From: Collimonas humicola | Lineage (GTDB): Bacteria; Pseudomonadota; Gammaproteobacteria; Burkholderiales; Burkholderiaceae_D | Assembly: GCF_018304945.1 (NCBI RefSeq) | Contig: NZ_JAGQEE010000003.1 | Span: 372,001-436,000, forward strand | DNA length: 64,000 nucleotides | Reading direction: 5' to 3' | Part shown: one piece after another, positions 52,641 through 63,827 of the stretch | Numbering within the stretch: the stretch's first letter is position 1 | Layout: every line of letters begins with the position of its first letter | Made by a program: the position numbers and the translations under genes | The notes under the pieces: generated by a model | The model's database searches: none | What the model saw: only the letters and a program-made list of their open reading frames with translations | Told to the model about the DNA's origin: nothing

Positions 52641-53846
52641 TTAGTCTATCTTGGTACTGCGAAACGGAAACGCCTGCTGTCGGATAAAGCCATCCGGCAT
52701 GTAATCCCCCACCACGCCGTACTTCTCAGGAAACGCCTTCTTGGCCTTGACTGCGGTGCCGAGGAAATAATCGATGAAGGCGAAGTGCGCGGCATAGTTC
52801 TTATCGATCGCTTCGTCTTCCGAGGAATGGTGCCAGTGATGGAAATCCGGGGTGACGAAGATGTAGCGCAGCGGACCCCATGGCAGGTGCACGTTGGAGT
52901 GGTTGAACACGGCCTGGAAGCCGACGATGATGATGTAGGCGTTGACCACCGACTTGTCGAAGCCGAGCACGAACAGCGGGCCCAGCACCAGCACGCGGGT
53001 GCAGATCAGTTCCAGGATGTGCTGGCGCGAGCCGGCCAGCCAGTCCATGGTCTTGACGCTGTGGTGGACCGAGTGGAAGCGCCACAGCAAAGGCACTTCG
53101 TGATAGGCGCGGTGGGCGCCGTATTCCATCAAGTCCGCCACCAGCATGCACAGCAGCAGCTGCGGGATGAAGCTGATGGCGGCCACGGTGTTCTGGAAAT
53201 CGGCGTGCACCATCCAGCCGAACACGCGGTGGATCATGACGTTGACCACCAGCAGCGCCAGGCCGATGATGAAATGGTTGACGGCGAAATGCACCAGGTC
53301 GGTCTGCCACTCGAAACGGAAGACGGCTTGCTTGCGATAGAGCGGAAACATCTTTTCGATCAGCACGAAGATCAGGGTCGAGCCGAGCAGGTCGATGATG
53401 AACCAGTCAAGGCCGATATACGGCGTGTGATCGGGAAATTCGCCGACCGCGACCTTGGAGCCGCCCCAGGCTACCGCAGCCAGCACCATCAGCAGCGCGG
53501 AAAAATTCAGCGAGCGCTGGCGGCCGAACAGGATGTTGGCCAGCGACAGCACGCCGGCGACCAGCAGCGCGCCGAACAGGATCTGGCGCATCAGGCTGAC
53601 CGAATACACATGGCGCAGCTCGGGCGTGGTCAGGTATTGCGGGTAATGGAAGGCCAGCACGCCGAGCAGGCTGAGGAAGCCCAGGCTGAGCGCAATCACG
53701 CTGGTGATCAGGCCGGTGCCGGGCTGCAGCTCGCCGCTCTGCTGCAGGATGCTGGCGGTGTCTTCCACCATGGCGGTGGTCAGGCTGCCGATTTTTGAAG
53801 ACTTGGCGCGGGCCGCGGAGTTCGACGTCGGATCCTGTTCAGGCAT
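52641..53846 (-). CDS. Sterol desaturase / fatty acid hydroxylase family membrane protein
   Basis: A 401-residue multi-helix protein with the di-iron histidine boxes HRAYH, HSVHH and HHWHH and the linker NHSNVHLPWGPLRYIFVTPD. Such enzymes hydroxylate or desaturate lipids, using O2 and an electron donor at the membrane. About 150 residues with four helices precede the catalytic domain, longer than a minimal family member. The substrate (hopanoid, carotenoid, fatty acid or alkylglycerol) is unknown. Confidence 0.88.
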   Translation of the reverse strand: MPEQDPTSNSAARAKSSKIGSLTTAMVEDTASILQQSGELQPGTGLITSVIALSLGFLSLLGVLAFHYPQYLTTPELRHVYSVSLMRQILFGALLVAGVLSLANILFGRQRSLNFSALLMVLAAVAWGGSKVAVGEFPDHTPYIGLDWFIIDLLGSTLIFVLIEKMFPLYRKQAVFRFEWQTDLVHFAVNHFIIGLALLVVNVMIHRVFGWMVHADFQNTVAAISFIPQLLLCMLVADLMEYGAHRAYHEVPLLWRFHSVHHSVKTMDWLAGSRQHILELICTRVLVLGPLFVLGFDKSVVNAYIIIVGFQAVFNHSNVHLPWGPLRYIFVTPDFHHWHHSSEDEAIDKNYAAHFAFIDYFLGTAVKAKKAFPEKYGVVGDYMPDGFIRQQAFPFRSTKID

Positions 53847-54000
53847 GTGCGTCTCGATATAAAAATGGAAAGAAGAAGGAGTATAGCAACGGCCCTGGGG
53901 TTGTCAGTGGCCAAATCACAACACCCGGGATAAATATCGCGCCTGCCTTGGGGGATAGACAGCGGAGGAAGCCGATGCGCGCATGTCGGCTCATGCGGAA

Positions 54001-54034
54001 AGCCGGATCGGCCCGGCCACAGGCCGATCCGGCT
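54001..54034 (-). terminator. Hairpin after the BMP-type ABC operon
   Basis: AGCCGGATCGGCC (54001-54013) and GGCCGATCCGGCT (54022-54034) pair perfectly around an 8-base loop, ten bases after the last gene of the operon. The T tract is poor. Confidence 0.6.
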
Positions 54035-54042
54035 GCGGGCGA

Positions 54043-55182
54043 TCAGCCCGGTACTTTGCCTTCCACGCCTTGCACGTAGAACTTGATGCCATGCAGGAAG
54101 CCATCGTCGGCGACGGCATCCTTGGCGACCTGCTCCTTGCCGGTATTGTCGACCACAGGGCCTTTCCAGATCGGCGCGCTGCCGTCGACGATGGCTTTCT
54201 TGCGCTCCGCCACCAGCGCCTTGACGTCGGCCGGCAGGTCGGCATTGAAGGCGCCGAGGTCGATGCCGTCGTCTTTCAGGCCGATCCAGCTGGTGCTGGT
54301 TTTCCAGCTGCCGTCCAGCACTTCGCCGACGCGCTTGGTGTAGTACACGCCCCAGTTGATCATCGATGCCGCCTGATGCGCTTTCGGGCCGAAGCTGGTC
54401 ATGTCGCTATCCCAGCCGAAGGCGGCCACGCCTTTTTCCTGGGCGGTCTGGACCACGGCGGCGGAATCGGTGTTCTGCATCAGCACGTCGACGCCCTGGC
54501 CGATCAGCGTGGTGGCGGCCTCACGTTCCTTGCCCGGATCGAACCACTTGTTGACCCACACCACGCGGGTGGTGGCTTTCGGATTGACCGAGCGCGCGCC
54601 GATGGTGAAGGCGTCGATGTTGCGGATCACTTCAGGAATCGGCACCGAAGCCACCACACCCAGCTTGCCCGACTTGCTGATCTTGCCCGCCACCACGCCG
54701 GCCAGGTAAGCGCCTTCATAGGTGCGGACATCGTATTGCGCCAGGTTGTCGGCGGTCTTGAAGCCGGTGGCGTGCTCGAATTTGACGTCAGGGAATTCCT
54801 TGGCCACTTTCAGCATCGCTTCCATATAGCCGAAGCTGGTGCCGAAGATCAGCTTGTTGCCGTCCACTGCCAGCTGGCGGAACACGCGCTCTGCATCGGC
54901 GGCCGATTCCGGTACGTTCTCGACGAAGCTGGTCTTGACCTTGTCGCCGAATTTCTCGTCGACCGCCTTGCGCCCCTTGTCATGGGCAAAAGTCCAGCCG
55001 GCGTCGCCGACCGGGCCGATATACACGAACGCCACTTTCAGCGGCTCGGCCTTGGCTGGCGCCGGCGCGGATGACGGTGCGGCAGCAGGCGCCGCCGCTT
55101 CCTCTTTCTTGCCGCAGCCGATGAGCGTGGCGGCGGTCAGTGCGGCCAGCATGGCCAGCGATGCCCTGCGTGATATCTTCAT
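54043..55182 (-). CDS. BMP-family ABC transporter substrate-binding lipoprotein
   Basis: A 379-residue protein. Residues 1-23 are a lipoprotein signal ending LIGC, followed by an Ala/Pro tether. The Bmp/PnrA domain starts KVAFVYIGPVGDAGWTFAHD and includes VGVVASVPIPEVIRNIDAFT and GVAAFGWDSDM. PnrA and related receptors bind purine nucleosides. It is the last gene of the operon ATPase / permease / permease / receptor, an order usual for nucleoside importers. Confidence 0.92.
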   Translation of the reverse strand: MKISRRASLAMLAALTAATLIGCGKKEEAAAPAAAPSSAPAPAKAEPLKVAFVYIGPVGDAGWTFAHDKGRKAVDEKFGDKVKTSFVENVPESAADAERVFRQLAVDGNKLIFGTSFGYMEAMLKVAKEFPDVKFEHATGFKTADNLAQYDVRTYEGAYLAGVVAGKISKSGKLGVVASVPIPEVIRNIDAFTIGARSVNPKATTRVVWVNKWFDPGKEREAATTLIGQGVDVLMQNTDSAAVVQTAQEKGVAAFGWDSDMTSFGPKAHQAASMINWGVYYTKRVGEVLDGSWKTSTSWIGLKDDGIDLGAFNADLPADVKALVAERKKAIVDGSAPIWKGPVVDNTGKEQVAKDAVADDGFLHGIKFYVQGVEGKVPG

Positions 55183-55237
55183 TACTTATCTCCCTCTGTG
55201 TTGATGGTTGGTCGGCCTGCTATCTAATTTGCTTTGT

Positions 55238-56158
55238 TCAGCTCGCGTCCGGCTTGAACGGCTTGCCCAGCGACGCAGGCATGTTGAGCCGGATCCAGTC
55301 GGGGTTGCGCGAGATCAGCGCCAGCACCACGATGGTCGCCACGTACGGCGCCATCGACAATACCTGCGACGGAATATTCACTCCCATGCCTTGCAGGTAA
55401 AACTGCAGGATCGTGACGCCGCCGAACAGCAGCGCGCCGAGCAGCACCCGCAGCGGCCGCCAGGTGGCGAAGGCGGTCAGCGCCAGCGCGATCCAGCCGC
55501 GGCCGGACACCAGGCCCTCGACCCACATCGGCGTATACACCAACGATAAATAAGCGCCGGCCAGGCCGCAGCAGGCGCCGCCGAACAGCAAAGCGGCGAA
55601 GCGTATCCAGCGCACCGGGTAGCCCAGCGCATGCGCCGATTCCGGCGATTCGCCGATGGCGCGCAGGATCAGGCCGGCGCGGGTGCGATAGATGAACCAG
55701 GCGATGACGCCGCACAGCAGCAGCGCCAGGTAGCTCATCCAGTGCTGCTGGAACAGGGCTGGGCCGAGGAAAGGAATATCCTTCAAAAATGGAATGCCGC
55801 GCGCCTGCGCCGGCAAGCCCAGCCCGACCAGGCTCTGGCCGAGGAAGGCCGACAATCCGGCGCCGAAGATCGACAAGGCCAGCCCGGTCGCCACCTGGTT
55901 GGTGGCCAGTACCAGCGCCAGCCAGGAAAACAGCGTCGCCATGAGAACGCCGCTGAGAGCGCCGGCGAGGAAACCGAGCATCGGATTATGGGTGGTGTAG
56001 CCGACCGCGAAGCCGGCGATGGCGGCCACCAGCATCATGCCCTCCGCGCCGAGGTTGAGGACGCCGGCGCGTTCGTTGATCAGCAGGCCGAGCGCCGCCA
56101 GCAGCAAGGGCGTGCCGGCGTTGATCGAAGCTGCGATCAGTGAGGCGAATTGTTCCAT
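55238..56158 (-). CDS. Nucleoside-type ABC transporter permease 2
   Basis: A 306-residue permease of the BPD_transp_2 class with about nine helices; LLINERAGVLNLGAEGMMLV is the diagnostic N-terminal block of the NupQ/YufQ type. It starts one base after the stop of permease 1, so translation is coupled. Confidence 0.9.
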   Translation of the reverse strand: MEQFASLIAASINAGTPLLLAALGLLINERAGVLNLGAEGMMLVAAIAGFAVGYTTHNPMLGFLAGALSGVLMATLFSWLALVLATNQVATGLALSIFGAGLSAFLGQSLVGLGLPAQARGIPFLKDIPFLGPALFQQHWMSYLALLLCGVIAWFIYRTRAGLILRAIGESPESAHALGYPVRWIRFAALLFGGACCGLAGAYLSLVYTPMWVEGLVSGRGWIALALTAFATWRPLRVLLGALLFGGVTILQFYLQGMGVNIPSQVLSMAPYVATIVVLALISRNPDWIRLNMPASLGKPFKPDAS

Positions 56159-56159
56159 G

Positions 56160-57240
56160 TCAGATCCTCACTTTCCGGCGCAGGCGGTAATTGATCAGGG
56201 TATCGCTGGCCAGCAGCAAAAACAGCAGCATGCCCTGGAACACGCCGGTGATGGCCGACGGCAGGCCCAGCCGCGACTGCGCCAGTTCGCCGCCCAGGTA
56301 GAGCAGCGACATCACCAGCCCGCCCAGCACAGCGCCGACCGGATGCAAACGGCCGATGAAAGCGACGATGATGGCGGCAAAGCCGTAGCCCGGCGACACC
56401 GAAGGCAGCAGCTGGCCGATCGGCCCGGCGATTTCAAAAGCGCCGGCCAGGCCGGCAAAGCCGCCGGAGATCAGCAGCGATGTCCACAGGGCGCTGCGGC
56501 TGGAAAAGCCGGCATAGCGCGCCGCATGCGGCGCAACGCCGCCGACCATCAGCGAAAAGCCGCGGAAGCTGCGCGTCATGAACACTGTCATCAGCACCGC
56601 CAGCACCAGCGTGACGGCGAAACCGATATGCAGGCGCGTGCCGCTTAACAGCATCGGCAGCATGAATTCACCGGAAAACACTTTCGATTGCGGGAAGTTC
56701 ATGCCGTTGGGATCTTTCAGCGGACCGTTCACCGCATACATCAGCAGCAGCTGGGCGACATAGGTCAGCATCAGCGACACTAGGATTTCATTGGCGTTGA
56801 AACGATCGCGCAGCAGCGCCGTGATGCTGGCCCAGAAGGCGCCGCCGGCGATGCCGGCGAGGACCATCAGCAACAGGCCGAGGCTGCCCGGAATCGCATG
56901 GCCAGGCACATCGAGGAACACCAGCATGGCGCCGGAAAACAGCGCGCCGACGGTGAACTGGCCTTCGGCGCCGATGTTCCAGATATTGGCGCGGAAGCAC
57001 ACCGCCAGGCCCAGCGCACAAAGTATCAGCGGCACCGATTTCAGCAGCAGCTCGCTGATGGCGCGCTTGCCGTTGAAGGGATCGATCAGAAATACTTTGA
57101 GGCCAGCGAGCGGATCCTTGCCCAGCGCGATGAACAATAGCGCGCCCAGCAGCATGGTCAGCACGATCGCGATCAGCGGCGAGCAGTAGGTCATGGCGCG
57201 CGAAGGCGTGCCGCGCAGTTCCAGCTTCCAGGGCCACAGA

Positions 57241-57248
<8 letters not shown>
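56160..57248 (-). CDS. Nucleoside-type ABC transporter permease 1
   Basis: A 362-residue permease: LLLKSVPLILCALGLAVCFR and IWNIGAEGQFTVGALFSG match NupP/YufP. The ATG at 57248 overlaps the stop of the ATPase gene by eight bases (ATGCATAA), which decides the start against an upstream ATG at 57266. Confidence 0.9.
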
Positions 57249-58779
<1,531 letters not shown>

Positions 58780-59077
58780 TTCTTCTGCCTGTGTCAATGA
58801 AAGACCGTTGCAAAATGAATCCAGCACGATTGCGCTTGCCGGTCCCGGCGCACCGGACCGCGAAGCAAGCAACATGCTACATCACTCAGCTGCTTATCGG
58901 CAGATTGCATTGCAATCTTTTGCCGACATGAAGCAACTGCAAAAGCAAACTGCATGCCAGTCTGCCGCCGCCTGCTTCAGGCGCGCCTGGCGCGATTCCT
59001 GCGTAAGCCAGCCGGGCCCGCCCCATGCCTGGCGGCGCCGATTTGCGGTAGCATGACAGCAGACTGGTAACCACAAA

Positions 59078-59812
59078 ATGAAAACAGAGCGCATGAAAAA
59101 AAAGTCCGGCGACACTGCAACCAGGCCCGCCTCGACGCGGGGCAGCGGCGTGGTGGATCAGAAAATCTACGATTCGGTGCTGAAGGCGGTCATGAGCCAG
59201 CGCCTGCCGCCGGGCACCAAGCTGACCGAAGCCAGCCTGTGCGAACTGTTCGCGGTCAGCCGCACCATCGTGCGCAAGGCCATCCAGCGCCTGGCGCACG
59301 ACCATATCCTGGAATTGCGGCCGAACCGCGGCGCCATCATTGCGCAGCCGACGCCGCAGGAAACACGCGAGATCTTCGCGGCGCGGCGCGCCATCGAAGC
59401 CATCATCGTGCCGCTGGCGGCGCAGCATGCAACGCGCGCCCAGATCGCCCGGCTGCGCCAAATCGTCAAAGAAGAACATGCGTCCTTTCATAGCGGCGAC
59501 CACGCCAAGTGGATACGCCTCGGCGGCGAATTCCACATCCTGTTATCCGAGACAGCCGGCAATCCGGTACTGACCCGCTTCCTGCGCGAACTGGTCTCGC
59601 GCTGCTCGCTCATCATTGCCCTGTACCAGGCACCCAACAAGACTGCCTGCCCCAACCACGAACATGAACACCTGATCGACGCCATCGCCGCCGGCGAGGT
59701 CGAAGCGGCGATCCGCATGATGGACCAGCATCTGCTCGACATCGAACAGGCCCTGCGCCTGAGCGACGACGAACACGAAGTCAACCTGGCTGACATACTC
59801 GATCTCGCATGA
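59078..59812 (+). CDS. GntR-family (FCD domain) regulator, probably of nucleoside/purine use
   Basis: A 244-residue regulator: HTH at residues 25-95 (PPGTKLTEASLCELFAVSRT, then LELRPNRGAIIAQPT) and an FCD domain (ARRAIEAIIVPLAAQHATRA; ETAGNPVLTRFLREL; NHEHEHLIDAIAAGE). It is divergent from the BMP-type importer and upstream of a TonB receptor and nucleoside hydrolase. Two TGTATACA palindromes in the following intergenic region are candidate targets. Confidence 0.85.
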   Translation: MKTERMKKKSGDTATRPASTRGSGVVDQKIYDSVLKAVMSQRLPPGTKLTEASLCELFAVSRTIVRKAIQRLAHDHILELRPNRGAIIAQPTPQETREIFAARRAIEAIIVPLAAQHATRAQIARLRQIVKEEHASFHSGDHAKWIRLGGEFHILLSETAGNPVLTRFLRELVSRCSLIIALYQAPNKTACPNHEHEHLIDAIAAGEVEAAIRMMDQHLLDIEQALRLSDDEHEVNLADILDLA

Positions 59813-59883
59813 ATGCGAGCGCGCTTGCCGGGATGCCAGGGCTATCTTAGGGCACATTCGCGCCTCGGCCAGCTGTCATAAAG

Positions 59884-59891
59884 TGTATACA
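59884..59891. promoter_or_regulatory. TGTATACA palindrome, site 1
   Basis: TGTATACA with a following A matches the GTATAC core common to operators of FCD-type GntR regulators. It lies about 70 bp after the GntR gene. Confidence 0.45.
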
Positions 59892-60084
59892 AGTTATTTC
59901 AAAATGTCGCCATTTTGGCGCGCCGGCGCGCACTAATCCGGTTCCTGCAACACACCCGCCAGCCCTGTTTTGGCGCGCCCCTCCCCAATAGAAGGCGTTA
60001 TTTTTTGCCGGATGCGGCGGCTTGCGCGACAGCCGGCCTTGTCACTCCTGCAAGCTACCCGCGCTCGAACCGGACCTGTCCATA

Positions 60085-60092
60085 TGTATACA
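60085..60092. promoter_or_regulatory. TGTATACA palindrome, site 2
   Basis: A second TGTATACA followed by A, about 60 bp upstream of the sigma-54-like promoter, in an A+T-rich context. Confidence 0.45.
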
Positions 60093-60152
60093 ATATATTT
60101 TCGATACAAATCGTAATACCGTTTTCTCCATTCTTCCTGCCGGGAAAAATTC

Positions 60153-60168
60153 TGGCACGGTCTTTGCG
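60153..60168 (+). promoter_or_regulatory. Sigma-54 (-24/-12) promoter of the TonB receptor gene
   Basis: TGGCACG (60153-60159), GTCT, TTGC (60164-60167), G: an almost exact copy of the RpoN consensus TGGCACG-N4-TTGCW, with the required GG and GC ten bases apart. It lies about 117 bp upstream of the receptor ATG. It implies nitrogen-type (enhancer-dependent) control. Confidence 0.7.
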
Positions 60169-60284
60169 TTGAGTGAATCCGTTCTGGTCCGGCACGCGCA
60201 CTTTCAAACGCCGGCCTGCACGCGGCAGACATAACTAAAACAAGCAAATCCGGTTTATCAACGTCGATCACTGAGGGATGGAAA

Positions 60285-62537
60285 ATGGGAAAAAAAGCGA
60301 GGGCACGCGCCCGCCTGCGTTGCGCAGGGAAGATGGTGCTGACATTGGGAGTCGCCTTGCCGCTCGGCGCGGCGCTGGCGCAGACGGCAGGCGCCGCGGC
60401 ATCCGCAGCCGCCGGCCCGGCGGCGCAGGACGGCCCTTCACTGCAGCTGGAAACCATGACCGTGACCGCGCAGCGCAAGGTCGAAAAAATCAAGGACGTG
60501 CCGATCTCGGTGACCCTGCTCAAAGGCGAGACCCTCGACGTGCTCAACTCCGGCGGCCAGGATATCCGCGTGCTGGCGGCCAAGGTGCCGAGCCTGAATA
60601 TCGAATCGTCGAACGGCCGCACCTTTCCGCGCTTCTATATCCGCGGCTACGGCAATACCGATTTCTCCACCTTCGCCTCGCAGCCGGTGTCCCTGATATT
60701 CGATGACGTGGTGCAGGAAAACGCTGCCCTCAAAGGCTTCCCGATGTTCGACCTGGCCGGTGTCGAAGTGCTGCGCGGCCCGCAGGGCACGCTGTTCGGC
60801 CGCAACACGCCGGCCGGCGTGGTCAAGTTCGATTCGGCCAAGCCCAGCCTGGACAAGGTCTCCGGCTACTACAGCGTCTCCGACGGCACCCACAATACCG
60901 CCAACGTCGAAGCAGCGGTCAACGTGCCTTTGAGCGACCAATGGGCGATGCGCTTCTCGACGCTGGTCGAGCATCGCGACAACTGGGTCAAGAATGACGG
61001 CGGCGGCACGCCCAACCTCGAAGGCTACGACGAACGCGCCGGCCGCCTGCAATTCCTGTACAAGCCGGACGGCACTTTCAACGCCCTGTTCAACATCCAC
61101 GCGCGCGCCACCACCGGCAGCGCCCGTTTGTTCCGCGCCAATGTCCTGGAGAAAGGCTCGGACGGCTTCGTCGCCGGCTTCAGTCCTTCGCAGGTCACCT
61201 TCAACGGCTTGAACACGCAGTACCTGCATACCGCCGGCGGCAGCGCCCGGCTGAGCTGGAACCTGGACCAGGTCAAGCTGTACTCGATCACCGGTTATGA
61301 AACCATCTCCAGCTATTTCAGCCGCGGCGACATCGACGGCGGCACGCCGACCGGCCCCGGCTTCATTCCGTTCCAGGTGCAGACCGGCGGCGGCGTGGCC
61401 GACCACAAGCAGTTTTCGCAGGAATTCCGGGTCGAGTCGAAAAACGAAGGACCGCTCAACTGGCAGAGCGGCTTGTACTACTTCTACGAAGATGTCGCGG
61501 GCAACAGTTCCAACTTCGACAGCGCCACCCAGCTGCAAACCAGCTACCTGCAAAACCGCCAGAAAAACACCGCGTACGCGGCGTTCGGCTCGCTCACCTA
61601 TGACGTCAACGACAGGCTGAAGCTGCGCGGCGGCTTGCGCTATACCGAGGACAAGAAGGATTTCTCCAATGAAGTCGCCAACAACGTGACGTTTACCGGT
61701 CCAGGCTCGATCAGCGAAAACAAATCGAAGGTGAGCTGGGATCTCAGCGCCAACTATGCCTTGACCAAGGACGTCAGCACTTATGCGCGGGTAGCCACCG
61801 GCTTCCGCGCGCCGAGCATTGCAGCGCCGTCGTCCTCGGTGCCGATCACGGTAGCCAACGCGGAAACCATCACCTCCTATGAAGCGGGGATCAAGGCCGA
61901 CCTCTTCAACCGCCGCGCCCGCGCCAACTTCAGCATCTACAGTTTCGACGTCAAGAACCAGCAGCTGACGGCGGTCGGCGGCAACTCCAACTCGATCATG
62001 CTGGTGAACGCGGCAAAGACAGTGGGGCGCGGCGCAGAGTTGGACCTGGAGGCGAACCTGAGCGAGCGCCTGCGCGTCACCGTAGGCGGCAGCTACAACT
62101 ACACGCAGATCCGCGATCCGAACCTGCTGGTGGCCGGCTGCGCATCCTGCACCGTGCTCAACACCCAGGTGCGGCCGGGCTTGTATTCGATCGACGGCAA
62201 TCCCTTGCCGCAAGCGCCGAAATGGATCGCCAACGTGACGGCGCGCTACGGCATCCCGATGGGCAACAACGATGAACTGTTCTTCTATACCGACTGGGCC
62301 TACCGCAGCAAGATCAATTTTTTCCTGTACAACTCGACCGAGTTCACCGGCAAGCCCTTGCTGGAAGGGGGCTTGCGCGTGGGCTACAAGTGGGATGGCG
62401 ACAAATATGAAATCGCTGCGTTCGCCCGCAATATCACCAACAAGATCGTGGCGGTCGGCGGCATCGATTTCGACAACCGGACCGCGTTCATCAACGAACC
62501 GCGCATGTTCGGCGTGCAGTTCCGTTCCAATTTTTAG
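60285..62537 (+). CDS. TonB-dependent receptor, probably for nucleosides or a related ligand
   Basis: A 750-residue outer-membrane receptor. After a signal peptide (residues 1-30) comes a TonB-box-like LETMTVTAQRKVEKIKDVPI, the plug domain with FYIRGYGN and EVLRGPQGTLFGRNTPAGVV, and a 22-strand barrel ending in F. GAGGGATGGAAA precedes the ATG. It is followed by a nucleoside hydrolase gene and preceded by a sigma-54 promoter, so the ligand may be a nucleoside or another nitrogenous compound. This is inference from context. Confidence 0.9.
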   Translation: MGKKARARARLRCAGKMVLTLGVALPLGAALAQTAGAAASAAAGPAAQDGPSLQLETMTVTAQRKVEKIKDVPISVTLLKGETLDVLNSGGQDIRVLAAKVPSLNIESSNGRTFPRFYIRGYGNTDFSTFASQPVSLIFDDVVQENAALKGFPMFDLAGVEVLRGPQGTLFGRNTPAGVVKFDSAKPSLDKVSGYYSVSDGTHNTANVEAAVNVPLSDQWAMRFSTLVEHRDNWVKNDGGGTPNLEGYDERAGRLQFLYKPDGTFNALFNIHARATTGSARLFRANVLEKGSDGFVAGFSPSQVTFNGLNTQYLHTAGGSARLSWNLDQVKLYSITGYETISSYFSRGDIDGGTPTGPGFIPFQVQTGGGVADHKQFSQEFRVESKNEGPLNWQSGLYYFYEDVAGNSSNFDSATQLQTSYLQNRQKNTAYAAFGSLTYDVNDRLKLRGGLRYTEDKKDFSNEVANNVTFTGPGSISENKSKVSWDLSANYALTKDVSTYARVATGFRAPSIAAPSSSVPITVANAETITSYEAGIKADLFNRRARANFSIYSFDVKNQQLTAVGGNSNSIMLVNAAKTVGRGAELDLEANLSERLRVTVGGSYNYTQIRDPNLLVAGCASCTVLNTQVRPGLYSIDGNPLPQAPKWIANVTARYGIPMGNNDELFFYTDWAYRSKINFFLYNSTEFTGKPLLEGGLRVGYKWDGDKYEIAAFARNITNKIVAVGGIDFDNRTAFINEPRMFGVQFRSNF

Positions 62538-62632
62538 ATACGGCGGCAAGCAAGTCTTGGAAGGCATGTCAGAGCACCTCGTCATCCCCGCAGTTTTTAC
62601 TCTGATACTCTGATTTTTATATAAGGCGGATT

Positions 62633-63769
62633 ATGAAAGCGAAGTTCATGCAGCGCCAGCTGCTGTCGGCCCTGTTCATGCTGGGCGTTGCCGTAACGGC
62701 GCAGGCCGAAGGCAAGCGCAAGGTGATCATCGACGACGACATCGGCGGCCCGCGCGCGGCGCAGCTGATGGCGATCCAGTCGCCGGATGTGGAAGTGCTG
62801 GGCATCACGATTGTCAGCGGCTCGACCTGGCGCGACGAAAATATCGCGCATGCGCTGCGCACCCTGGAAGTCATCGGCCGCAGCGATATCCCGGTGATTC
62901 CCGGTTCGGCTTTTCCATTGCTGAACACGCAGGAAGCCACGCGCCGCTGGGAATCCCTGTACGGCAAGCTGGTGTACAAGGGCGCCTGGACGGATGAGAA
63001 ATGGCCGGACGGCACCATCCAGAGCCAGCCCAATTACCACGCCCACGATTTCGTTCCGCAGCTGCCGGAAGGCATGCCGCATACCAAGCCGTCGGCTGAA
63101 ATCGCCGCCAATTTCATGATCAGGAAAGTCCATGAGTTTCCGGGTGAGGTGACCATCCTGGCGACCGGGCCGATGACCAATGTGGCGCTGGCGATCAGCC
63201 TCGATCCCAGTTTTGCCGCCACCGCCAAGGAAATCGTCTACATGGGCGGCAGCCTGAATCCGCACCAGATGCTGCCATCCAAGTCTGCCGAACAGTTTGC
63301 GCGCGAGTACGTCAACACGCCGCGCCTGGAATTCAATTTTCGCTGGGATCCGGAAGCGGCCAAGATTGCCTTGCGCGCGCCATGGAAACATATCGTGATG
63401 GTGCCGGTCGATCCGTCGACCGCTACCGAGCTGAGCGCCAGGCTGCTGAACGACATGACCAGGTCCGGCACGCCGCTGGCGCAAATGGTGAAGAAGGTGA
63501 CCGAGACCGGCTTCCCGCTTTGGGATGAACTGGCCACCGCGGTCTGGCTGGACCCGACGCTGATCAGCAAATCCGACCAGCTGTATGTCAGCATCGACAC
63601 CGACTTCGGCGCCGGCTACGGCAATACCTTGTCCTGGCCGGCAGCGTACGCGCCGCCCGGCCTGATTGCGCAGGTGAGCACGGTGGTGCGCGAAGTCAAT
63701 GTAGCGGCATTTGAAAAGATGATGATCAGGCTGATGAACCTGCCGACGCCGCCGGCGCCGCAGCCCTAG
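62633..63769 (+). CDS. Periplasmic nucleoside hydrolase family protein with altered metal motif
   Basis: A 378-residue protein with signal peptide (ending VTAQA). The fold is that of inosine-uridine nucleoside hydrolases: KVIIDDDIGGPRAAQLMAIQ, ILATGPMTNVALAI, FNFRWDPEAAKIAL and LWDELATAVWLDP. In the calcium motif DxDxGxDD the last two aspartates are replaced by P40 and R41, so catalysis may be altered, while D34/D36 and the C-terminal D remain. AAGGCGG precedes the ATG. It follows the TonB receptor gene at 95 bp. Confidence 0.82.
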   Translation: MKAKFMQRQLLSALFMLGVAVTAQAEGKRKVIIDDDIGGPRAAQLMAIQSPDVEVLGITIVSGSTWRDENIAHALRTLEVIGRSDIPVIPGSAFPLLNTQEATRRWESLYGKLVYKGAWTDEKWPDGTIQSQPNYHAHDFVPQLPEGMPHTKPSAEIAANFMIRKVHEFPGEVTILATGPMTNVALAISLDPSFAATAKEIVYMGGSLNPHQMLPSKSAEQFAREYVNTPRLEFNFRWDPEAAKIALRAPWKHIVMVPVDPSTATELSARLLNDMTRSGTPLAQMVKKVTETGFPLWDELATAVWLDPTLISKSDQLYVSIDTDFGAGYGNTLSWPAAYAPPGLIAQVSTVVREVNVAAFEKMMIRLMNLPTPPAPQP

Positions 63770-63827
63770 GAGCCTGAACGCATGCAGCTCGCCGGACGCA
63801 GGCCGCGCCCGGCAAGCCGATCCGCTG

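Larger units (their letters stand above)
59813..60284. other. Intergenic region, 472 bp, regulatory
   Basis: The gap before the TonB receptor gene contains two TGTATACA palindromes and a sigma-54-type promoter, listed separately. The 85-codon open frame at 59915 has no protein character and is not called. Confidence 0.6.

Noticed and set aside
60438-62585. 715-codon open frame antisense to the TonB receptor
   Set aside because: A frame shadow of a well-supported receptor gene; the predicted protein has no recognisable motif.
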